Below the pieces are notes generated by a model. The model worked only from the letters and a program-made list of their open reading frames with translations. It was not told the DNA's origin and made no database searches. This document shows positions 41,889 to 49,427 of a stretch of DNA of 64,000 nucleotides, one piece after another (the first letter of the stretch is position 1; each line of letters starts with the position of its first letter). The DNA comes from Clostridia bacterium (GTDB lineage Bacteria; Bacillota; Clostridia; UBA1381): contig JAGBHE010000024.1 of assembly GCA_017935675.1 (NCBI GenBank), positions 1 through 64,000 of the forward strand, read 5' to 3'. The translations under genes and the position numbers were made by a program.

Positions 41889-44516
41889 ATGGAATACATG
41901 GGTTTAAACGAAATCCGCGAAAAATTCTTAAGCTTTTTTGAATCAAAGGGAATGCTCAGGATTGACAGCTTTCCGCTGATACCGAAAAATGATAACAGCC
42001 TTCTGCTTATCAATTCAGGTATGGCGCCGATGAAGCCATGGTTCACAGGTGCGGAAGAGCCGCCCCGCAGAAGAGTTACAACCTGCCAGAAGTGCATACG
42101 TACTCCGGATATTGAAAGAGTCGGAAAAACGGCGCGTCACGGAACCTTTTTTGAAATGCTCGGAAACTTTTCTTTCGGTGATTATTTTAAACACGAAGCA
42201 ATCGCCTGGGCGTGGGAATTCTTTACCGAGGTTATGAAGATACCCAAGGATGTATTATGGATTACCGTATATGAGGAAGACGACGAAGCAAGAGATATAT
42301 GGATAAACGAAATAGGCGTAGCTCCCGAGCGCGTTGTCAAAATGGGAAAAGAAGATAACTTCTGGGAGCACGGAACCGGTCCATGCGGCCCTTGCTCCGA
42401 AATACACGTTGACCGCGGCGAGCACCTTTCCTGCGGACCGGATTGTAAGATAGGCTGCGACTGCGACAGATTTATGGAGCTGTGGAACCTGGTATTCACA
42501 CAGTTTGACAAAAAAGAAGACGGAACCTACGAAAGACTTGCAAATCCGAACATTGACACAGGTATGGGTCTTGAGCGTCTTGCCGCATATGTTCAGGGCG
42601 TTGATAATCTTTTCGAGGTCGACACCGTTCAGGATGTTATGAAGCATATATGCAAGGTTGCAGGCGTTGAATATAAGAAGGACAATAAAACAGATGTTTC
42701 CCTCCGTGTTATTACAGACCATATCAGAAGCACGGTTATGATGATTTCCGACGGTGTGATCCCCTCAAACGAAGGGCGCGGATATGTTCTCAGACGTCTT
42801 TTAAGAAGAGCCGCACGTCACGGAAAGCTCCTCGGCATAAACAGGCAGTTCCTGTTTGAGGTTGCCGATACGGTTATTGACGCTTCAAAATCAGCTTATC
42901 CCGAGCTTGAAGAAAAAAGAGAATATATCAAAAACATTATAAAAATTGAAGAAGCACGTTTTGATGCCACCATTGATAACGGTCTTGCGGTTCTGAACGA
43001 TTATATGAAGGATTCAAAGGAAATAACGGGCGAGCAGGCATTTAAGCTTCATGACACTTACGGCTTTCCCCTTGACCTGACAATAGAAATTGCCGGTGAA
43101 AACGGTCTGACAGTTGATGTTGACGGCTTCGGCAAGGCTATGGCAGAGCAAAAGGAAACTGCCAGAAAAAGCCGCAAGGACGGCTCCAGCTGGGAAAGCG
43201 ACAATGTTTTCGAGTTTGAAAACGCTCAGCCGACAGTCTTTCTTGGCTACGACACTCTTGAAGCAGAGTCCGAAATAGTCGGCATTGCAGCCGAAGGCGA
43301 GGTTTCAGCTGTTATATCTGAGGGCGAGGTTGGTGTAATTGTTACAAAGGAAACACCATTCTATGCCGAAATGGGCGGTCAGGTCGGCGATATCGGCATT
43401 ATCTCCGCAGGCAATGCAGAGGCTCATGTAACCGATACCAAAAAAACCGGAGACGGAATTTATATACATGAGGTATTTGTAGATAAAGGCAAATTTGAAA
43501 CCGGAAACAAGGTCAGACTTTCCGTAAATGTTAAAAACCGTACAGCAATCGGAAGAAACCACAGCGCAACGCATCTTCTGCACAAAGCTCTTAAAGAGGA
43601 GCTTGGCGGACATGTTGCCCAGGCAGGTTCTCTTGTAACGCCTGACCATCTGAGATTTGACTTTTCACACTTTGAAGCAATGACCTCGGAGCAGCTTGCA
43701 AGGGTTGAGGACAAGGTTAATGAGATGATTCTCTCCTCCCTTCCGATAGTGACACGTGAGCTTCCGATAGAAGAGGCGAAGGGGCTCGGCGCTGCCGCAC
43801 AGTTTGGTGAGAAATACGGCGATGTTGTAAGAGTCGTGTCAATGGGCGATTATTCAATTGAGTTCTGCGGAGGAACACACCTGACAAACACATCTCAGAT
43901 AGGACTTTTCAAGCTGATTTCCGAAGGCGGAGTCGCAGCGGGAGTTCGGAGAATTGAAGCCGTTACCGGTGAAGGTGTACTTCGTTATATTAAAGAAAAG
44001 GACAATCTCATCCAAAGCACTGCAAAAATCCTCAAAACAAATCTTTTAAACGAAATAGACAAGAAGGCTGAGGTAATGACATTTGAGCTTAAATCTGCAC
44101 AGCGGGAGCTTGAAAAAATCAAAACTCAGCTTGCAAGCGCCAAGGCAAATGATGTTCTTGCCGGAATAAAGCATATCGGAGACATTGACCTTATAACGGC
44201 TCAGCTCGACGGAATGACAGCTGACGATCTGAAAAAAGCGGCAGATGACATGAAGGAAAAAATCGACTGCGGCGTTATTGTCCTTGCTTCTGACACGGAC
44301 AATAAAATTACCTTTGTTGCAATGGCAACCAAAGCCGCCGTTGCAGCCGGTGCTCACGCCGGAAATATAATCCGCGAAATTACTCAGATTGCCGGAGGCC
44401 GCGGCGGCGGTAAGCCGGATATGGCTCAGGGCGGCGGCAAGAACGCGGAAAAAATTGACGACGCTTTAGCAAGGGTTGATGAAATAGTAGCACAGCAAAC
44501 AGGACGCACTCTGTAG
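41889..44516 (+). CDS. alaS: Alanyl-tRNA synthetase
   Basis: Charges tRNA-Ala and, through its editing domain, removes mis-attached serine and glycine. The 875-residue length is full size. The class II catalytic core has motif 1 (NSGMAPMKPWFTG) and MLGNFSFGDYFK; the editing domain shows RNHSATHLLHKAL with its HxxxH and EFCGGTHL with the zinc cysteine and histidine; a C-Ala coiled-coil and GRGGGKPDMAQGGG end the protein. I start at ATG 41889, 8 nt after GAAAGGA; the ORF extends to 41835. Confidence 0.96.
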   Translation: MEYMGLNEIREKFLSFFESKGMLRIDSFPLIPKNDNSLLLINSGMAPMKPWFTGAEEPPRRRVTTCQKCIRTPDIERVGKTARHGTFFEMLGNFSFGDYFKHEAIAWAWEFFTEVMKIPKDVLWITVYEEDDEARDIWINEIGVAPERVVKMGKEDNFWEHGTGPCGPCSEIHVDRGEHLSCGPDCKIGCDCDRFMELWNLVFTQFDKKEDGTYERLANPNIDTGMGLERLAAYVQGVDNLFEVDTVQDVMKHICKVAGVEYKKDNKTDVSLRVITDHIRSTVMMISDGVIPSNEGRGYVLRRLLRRAARHGKLLGINRQFLFEVADTVIDASKSAYPELEEKREYIKNIIKIEEARFDATIDNGLAVLNDYMKDSKEITGEQAFKLHDTYGFPLDLTIEIAGENGLTVDVDGFGKAMAEQKETARKSRKDGSSWESDNVFEFENAQPTVFLGYDTLEAESEIVGIAAEGEVSAVISEGEVGVIVTKETPFYAEMGGQVGDIGIISAGNAEAHVTDTKKTGDGIYIHEVFVDKGKFETGNKVRLSVNVKNRTAIGRNHSATHLLHKALKEELGGHVAQAGSLVTPDHLRFDFSHFEAMTSEQLARVEDKVNEMILSSLPIVTRELPIEEAKGLGAAAQFGEKYGDVVRVVSMGDYSIEFCGGTHLTNTSQIGLFKLISEGGVAAGVRRIEAVTGEGVLRYIKEKDNLIQSTAKILKTNLLNEIDKKAEVMTFELKSAQRELEKIKTQLASAKANDVLAGIKHIGDIDLITAQLDGMTADDLKKAADDMKEKIDCGVIVLASDTDNKITFVAMATKAAVAAGAHAGNIIREITQIAGGRGGGKPDMAQGGGKNAEKIDDALARVDEIVAQQTGRTL

Positions 44517-44559
44517 TCTGCCCGCTTGCCTGAAGCGGATACGGAAGGAATGTGGTTTT

Positions 44560-45201
44560 ATGACAAAAAAAGAAAGAGCAGCTCTCGCCGCTGAAGCTTT
44601 AAGAGAGCTCTATCCGGACGTAAGCTGTTCTCTAAAATACTCGACTCCTCTGGAAATGCTTCTTGCAACACAGATGTCGGCTCAGTGTACGGACGCAAGC
44701 GTAAACCGTGTAACGGAAACGCTGTTTAAAAAATACACCTGTGCAGAGGATTTTGCAAATGCAGACCTTGATGAGCTTCAGCAGGATATACGTTCAATCG
44801 GTCTTTACAGAAACAAATCAAAAAATATTATAGCATGTTGTCAAAGGATTCTTGAATGCTACGGAGGACAAGTTCCGTCAACTATGGAGGAGCTTCTGAC
44901 CCTTCCCGGAACAGGACGGAAAACCGCAAATCTCATTCTCGGCGAAGTATTCGGCAAGCCTGCTGTTGTTGTCGATACACACTGCATACGCCTTACAAAC
45001 AGGATTGGGCTTGTAAACACCGGGGTGCCGGAAAAAATTGAAGCGGAGCTGAAAAAGCTGATACCACCTGAAGAACAGCTTGCGTTATGTCACAGATTCG
45101 TTTTTCACGGAAGAGCAATGTGCAATGCCCGTTCTCCGAAATGCGGACTGTGCCCCTTAAAAAATTTCTGTAAATATTACAAAAAAATAACTAAACGTTG
45201 A
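44560..45201 (+). CDS. nth: Endonuclease III (DNA glycosylase/AP lyase)
   Basis: Base-excision repair enzyme for oxidised pyrimidines. The helix-hairpin-helix LPGTGRKTANLILGEVF carries the catalytic lysine (about residue 120), VVDTHCIRL the catalytic aspartate, and the C-terminus has the [4Fe-4S] loop C-x6-C-x2-C-x5-C in CNARSPKCGLCPLKNFC. The 213-residue length is standard. It follows alaS by 43 bp and may share its transcript, ending at the terminator 45206-45252. Confidence 0.95.
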   Translation: MTKKERAALAAEALRELYPDVSCSLKYSTPLEMLLATQMSAQCTDASVNRVTETLFKKYTCAEDFANADLDELQQDIRSIGLYRNKSKNIIACCQRILECYGGQVPSTMEELLTLPGTGRKTANLILGEVFGKPAVVVDTHCIRLTNRIGLVNTGVPEKIEAELKKLIPPEEQLALCHRFVFHGRAMCNARSPKCGLCPLKNFCKYYKKITKR

Positions 45202-45205
45202 ATTT

Positions 45206-45252
45206 AAAAAAAGCCTGTGTTTTTCAAAAACCGAAAAACACAGGCTTTTTTT
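45206..45252. terminator. Strong bidirectional terminator
   Basis: Positions 45206-45225 and 45233-45252 form a perfect 20-bp stem (core GCCTGTGTTTTTC with GAAAAACACAGGC) flanked by A- and T-runs, 7-nt loop. It serves nth and, in reverse, the coiled-coil gene ending at 45259. Confidence 0.9.
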
Positions 45253-45258
45253 ATTTAC

Positions 45259-46209
45259 TTAAAATACAAACAAGTCAAGTATCTGAAATACAAGAGATGT
45301 AACGGCAACAGCACCGACAACGCTGCCGACTATTATTCCCCATATTTTTATGAATCTCTGCTTTTTCTTTATCTGCTCAATTTCGTTTTTAGCCTGAAGA
45401 CTTGAATTCTTCAGTTCAAATACTGAATCGATAAGCTTATCAATGCCCATTGAAGCTTCATGAATTTCATCTACCTTTGCCTCCGAGTTTTTCAGAATAC
45501 TGCCCACCTCAAGCAAGGTTGTCATCATCTCGGCTGTTTTATCGGAAACGCTGCCGATTGACGCAGCAAGATTTTCATAATTTGACTTTGACTGCTCTGT
45601 GAGACCGTCAACGGACTTTACAACACCGCTTGTTTTCTCGGTCAGCACAGAAAGCTTGTCATCAAGCTCAACCATCAGGCTGTCAAGCTCAGCTTCAAGC
45701 TGCTCCTTTGAAAGAGAATTTGACCTGAAAAGATTTTCTGCTTTTCTGAGAATATCGTTTATACCGTCATTTCCCTTAAGGCTGTCCTTAAGGTTATCAA
45801 TTTTACCCATTATTTTTTCATAATATTCAAATGCCTGTTCGGTCTTTCCTGCCTCATGCTCTGATTCCTCGGAAAATTCATCCTCATACTCATTTTTCTT
45901 TCCGGTTATGCCGGAAACAAAATCCTGTATTTTTGCTTTCTTCCGTTCCTTATTCATGCTTTCTGTGTCAGAAAAGCCCTCCGGCGTAATTTCAAAGTCA
46001 TCGGAATAAATATCCGCCGGACCGTCAGAGTAATAACAATCATCACCGTCATACGCCATTATTTTTCCGTCACGGTAATTCTTCAGCTTTGCAATAACCT
46101 TTTTTCCCGCCGACAAAACAGACTGCAGGTCACGCTTTCTCTCCTCATTCATAAAACTATCTCTCCAATCGTTTAATCTGTTGATAAAATCGTATATTTT
46201 ATTATTCAT
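45259..46209 (-). CDS. Coiled-coil protein with a C-terminal membrane anchor
   Basis: A 316-residue protein of unknown function. Residues about 60-130 are acidic and probably disordered; about 125-280 are strongly helical with heptads (KTEQAFEYYEKIMGKIDNL; SKEQLEAELDSLMVELDDKL; SSLQAKNEIEQIKKKQ). One transmembrane helix (IIVGSVVGAVAVTSLVFQIL) lies at the very C-terminus, making it a tail-anchored cytoplasmic protein. It overlaps the upstream zinc-ribbon gene by 8 nt and has a weak SD. The two proteins probably act together. Confidence 0.7.
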   Translation of the reverse strand: MNNKIYDFINRLNDWRDSFMNEERKRDLQSVLSAGKKVIAKLKNYRDGKIMAYDGDDCYYSDGPADIYSDDFEITPEGFSDTESMNKERKKAKIQDFVSGITGKKNEYEDEFSEESEHEAGKTEQAFEYYEKIMGKIDNLKDSLKGNDGINDILRKAENLFRSNSLSKEQLEAELDSLMVELDDKLSVLTEKTSGVVKSVDGLTEQSKSNYENLAASIGSVSDKTAEMMTTLLEVGSILKNSEAKVDEIHEASMGIDKLIDSVFELKNSSLQAKNEIEQIKKKQRFIKIWGIIVGSVVGAVAVTSLVFQILDLFVF

Positions 46210-46606
46210 CTTTCTTTATATTCGCGCCGCACTTTGAACAAAACGCGTCCTCAGCACTCACACCCGCTCCGCATTCGGGACATACAACGCAGCCGCTTAC
46301 AGCCGCAAGCTGCTCCTTTATCTCATCGGCTTCCTCACGAAGTGCATCAAGGCGTCCGAACATTTCGGAAAAATCCCCGGGCTCTTCTGAATTTCTGAAG
46401 CTTTCATAAACAGCCTCTCCTATAGCAGCATAGCAAGCGCGCATCTTATCCTCAAGCTCACGGATCGCATATTTAAGCTTCGCCTCCTGAGTTTTGCTTT
46501 CAACCTTGGAAGCTGCTGATTTTGTCAGCCGTTCGGCTTCCCGTGAAACCTTAGCAGCACTCGTTTTGATTTTATCAAACATATCATCCATATTGAATTC
46601 AGCCAT
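46202..46606 (-). CDS. Small helical protein with a C-terminal zinc ribbon
   Basis: A 134-residue protein. Residues 1-105 are helical and charged (KVSREAERLTKSAASKVESK; YAIRELEDKMRACYAAIGEA). The C-terminus is a rubredoxin-like zinc ribbon with CVVCPECG and CSKCGANI. The function is unknown; zinc-ribbon-plus-helix proteins of this kind are common in Clostridia. AAAGGATG precedes the ATG by about 8 nt. It is first in a two-gene unit with its own promoter at 46675-46703. Confidence 0.75.
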   Translation of the reverse strand: MAEFNMDDMFDKIKTSAAKVSREAERLTKSAASKVESKTQEAKLKYAIRELEDKMRACYAAIGEAVYESFRNSEEPGDFSEMFGRLDALREEADEIKEQLAAVSGCVVCPECGAGVSAEDAFCSKCGANIKKDE

Positions 46607-46674
46607 CGTTTATCATCCTTTCCGCACCTGAAACCATAAGCTCGATTACAGAGCTTAATTTGTTACATATAACA

Positions 46675-46703
46675 ATTATATCATCTTCATCAAGGTAAAT
46701 CAA
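46675..46703 (-). promoter_or_regulatory. Promoter for the zinc-ribbon/coiled-coil pair
   Basis: Minus-strand TTGATT (46698-46703), a 17-bp spacer, TATAAT (46675-46680). The leader of about 65 nt contains an AGCTCTGTAATCGAGCT stem (plus-strand 46647-46664 region). Confidence 0.75.
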
Positions 46704-46711
46704 CCCTTTTT

Positions 46712-46751
46712 GAAAAAAAAATTAATTTTTTTGCGGAAAAGACTGTTTTCC
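46712..46751 (-). terminator. Probable terminator of the surface polysaccharide operon
   Basis: On the minus strand GGAAAA (46746-46751) and TTTTCC (46735-46740) form a small stem, followed by AATTAATTTTTTTT (to 46712). It is weak by stem length but correctly placed 13 nt behind the last stop at 46764. Confidence 0.5.
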
Positions 46752-46763
46752 TGCGTACAGCTG

Positions 46764-49427
46764 TTATTCTGTATACTCTATAATCATATACGGTCTGCTC
46801 CAGTTGGTATAAACATAAAAATTATTTGAAACACCGCCTGTCTGCAAACTGCCGACTAAATCGTCAGGAGTGATAAATGAGTATTTCTTTGTATCGGTAT
46901 CATAGCTTAAAAGTGTCAGATTACTCGGCGGCAGCCAGAACGTTAATACCTTCTCCGTATCATCTGCTGCGAAATCCAACGCCATATACGATCCGTCACA
47001 GCTGCGCAGCTTCCCGTAAAATGAGCTGTTTTGCCCATTATAGGCTCCCCTTGAATAAGGAGCGGAGCTATTGTATGTAAACAGTTTCTTTATATTGCTT
47101 ATTTTGCTGCCTATCATCTCATATGCTATGACATCACCCGAATGAATTTCCGAAACATCCATCTTCTCGATAAGATTTTCTGTTAATTTATAGCTGCTTC
47201 TGCCGTTTACCGTTACACCGGATATTTCATATGTAGCGGTATCGCTTTCATCCAGCGTCATAAATACCTCTTCAACAGCCATAACGCAAGTACGGTAATT
47301 ACCGCCGATCGTCCCGATGCCCGACACTCCGTCAACCATATACACTACAGCCAGGTCTGTGGTATTTACATCGTTAAAGTTGTAAAACTCCATACCCGTG
47401 TTTGTTCCGGTTATCGGATAACGCTCATCCATCTCAAAATAAGTGCCTGTCTTGACCGATGTAATGTCGTTGCTGCTGTTTCGTTTCTCCACCGTTGCCG
47501 GAATTAAAAATACCTTTGCATCCGTTGAAACATTAAATTCTCCTTCCAAAACACCGCCTGCCCGGCATTGAAGCCGATTGTCCTCCGATGTTACTTTCTT
47601 TGACAGCTGCAGGCTGTCCTCTGTTTCCTTCTCACGCCGATAATATCCTGTATCAATCTCGCTTATTTCGTTATCACCGTTTATTTTGTATCTGACAAGC
47701 TGAGAAACATTTGCCTCCCTGCCGCTAAGAGCCGAGCACTCTGCCAGAACCTTAATAAGGTTATCGGATGAAATCTTCACCCAAGCACCGCCGAGCAATC
47801 CGCTTCTGTCCCCGTCAACACGTACCTTGTCAGACACCACATATCTCTCTGTTTCACCGTCTGCCGTTAAAATCTTAACCCACGCATTTTCTTCACTCGT
47901 ATCATAGCCGGCAGAAAGTATAAATCCCGGCGCCAATTCCGGCTTGATATCATCCGGCAAAGCCGCCGCCTTGCCTTTGTAATCAAGCAAAACCGTTATA
48001 CTTCTTCCGAGATATGCTTTTGCGTCAAATTCCTTTGCAATTGAATAGCTCTTTGAATCAATAACAACCGTGTCTTCATTATATGTTTGCAATACGCCGG
48101 TTATGCTTGCATTATTCGTATAAATGGTAATATTTTTCCCGCTTTTGCTTTTTATCACGCTGACAAGCGTATCACTTTTAAGATCCTTTATCGCAAGCGG
48201 ATTACCTGCAGAAGAATCCCTGACCGCTATACTGATATCATTATCCGAAAAATCAAGCGGTCGCTCATTTTTAAAGTAGACCTTTTCTTCCGATTGCTTA
48301 ACTGCTGTTATTATATAGTTTTTATATTCATTTACAAAAACTATATCTGCCGTTCCGTCTCCGTCATTATCAAGAACCGTTACCGTTCCCATTTCCGGCT
48401 GCAAATCGCTGTATGACCAGTCAAAAAGGGGTTCTTCATTATATATAACATATATGTTCTTCGGAATGGATTTTCGGGAATTCCTTCCCGAAGCGTTTTC
48501 ATAGGTCAGCGTTCCCTGACTGCATGAAATCAATTTGTCCGCTTCTATCTCCGTTATTTCATTATCAGGCTTCATCTGAGCATGTACCAGCGTACGGATT
48601 CCGCCATCATCTTTGAAATACGCCCTTACATAACAGCCGAGCAAGGAATCATCAAAGCCGTCATATGCTTCATAGGTTTCAAATTCTATATCAACCGTAT
48701 TCGTGTCCGCATTTTTATATTTGTCCAAAGCAATGCGTCTGTTTGCCGTTACTCTGCCATCCGTATAATACAGTCCCAAATATTCGCTTAAAACAGTTTC
48801 TTCATCGTTTGTGTAATATTCAATACTCTGACCGGTGTATTTTTTCCCCTGAAAAACCGGTACAAACAGCGTATTGTACAGCAAAAGTGCGCAAACGCCT
48901 CTGCTCAGCACATCGTTATTACGGAGAGACAGCTTTTTGGAAATTCCCTGCTTATTCATAAACTCAACATACGCGGAAGACGAATCCTTCCCGTATCCTA
49001 AAACCTTGCCATAGCCTGTTACGTATGCAAGAATTTTTGCGCTGTCTGCATATGTTATTCCGGCGTCGGGGAAGAAAAAGCCGTTCCCGTCACCGCTTAT
49101 CATACCTATACTGCGCGCCGCTGCAATCTCACGGGCATACTCATGCTGCGCCGGAACATCATAAAATCCCGAATCCTGCTCACCCTCCGATGATATGTCA
49201 AGCCCGCTGAGCGCAAGTGCATATTTCAAAAATTCACCTCTTGAAACACTTTTCTTCGGGCTGAATGACTGAGCACCGGTATTCTCCATAATCCCAAGTG
49301 CAGTTACGGTTTCAATCGCTTCTTTGTATGGAGCGTCAGGCTCTATGTCTATAAAAGAATCCGCATATGTGGGACATGCCGTCAACATGACTGCTGCTGC
49401 AAGAATCAATGTTAAAATTTTTTTCAT
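46764..49427 (-). CDS. Large secreted SLH-domain surface protein
   Basis: An 887-residue exported protein. After the signal peptide (about residues 1-23) come two SLH units: FIDIEPDAPYKEAIETVTAL with SFSPKKSVSRGEFLKYAL, then FYDVPAQHEYAREIAAARSI with FFFPDAGITYADSAKILAY. The remaining 700 residues are beta-rich and repetitive, with several KGKAAAL- and DxDGDGTAD-type turns (VLDNDGDGTADIVFVN), and have no catalytic motif I know. SLH modules at the N-terminus attach it to the wall. ATG 49427 shares a base with the upstream stop (TGATG), 8 nt after GGGAGGG. It is the last gene of the operon. Confidence 0.8.
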   Translation of the reverse strand: MKKILTLILAAAVMLTACPTYADSFIDIEPDAPYKEAIETVTALGIMENTGAQSFSPKKSVSRGEFLKYALALSGLDISSEGEQDSGFYDVPAQHEYAREIAAARSIGMISGDGNGFFFPDAGITYADSAKILAYVTGYGKVLGYGKDSSSAYVEFMNKQGISKKLSLRNNDVLSRGVCALLLYNTLFVPVFQGKKYTGQSIEYYTNDEETVLSEYLGLYYTDGRVTANRRIALDKYKNADTNTVDIEFETYEAYDGFDDSLLGCYVRAYFKDDGGIRTLVHAQMKPDNEITEIEADKLISCSQGTLTYENASGRNSRKSIPKNIYVIYNEEPLFDWSYSDLQPEMGTVTVLDNDGDGTADIVFVNEYKNYIITAVKQSEEKVYFKNERPLDFSDNDISIAVRDSSAGNPLAIKDLKSDTLVSVIKSKSGKNITIYTNNASITGVLQTYNEDTVVIDSKSYSIAKEFDAKAYLGRSITVLLDYKGKAAALPDDIKPELAPGFILSAGYDTSEENAWVKILTADGETERYVVSDKVRVDGDRSGLLGGAWVKISSDNLIKVLAECSALSGREANVSQLVRYKINGDNEISEIDTGYYRREKETEDSLQLSKKVTSEDNRLQCRAGGVLEGEFNVSTDAKVFLIPATVEKRNSSNDITSVKTGTYFEMDERYPITGTNTGMEFYNFNDVNTTDLAVVYMVDGVSGIGTIGGNYRTCVMAVEEVFMTLDESDTATYEISGVTVNGRSSYKLTENLIEKMDVSEIHSGDVIAYEMIGSKISNIKKLFTYNSSAPYSRGAYNGQNSSFYGKLRSCDGSYMALDFAADDTEKVLTFWLPPSNLTLLSYDTDTKKYSFITPDDLVGSLQTGGVSNNFYVYTNWSRPYMIIEYTE

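Noticed and set aside
45217..45405. Plus-strand 62-residue ORF after nth
   Set aside because: It reads through the strong terminator and antisense to the coiled-coil gene.
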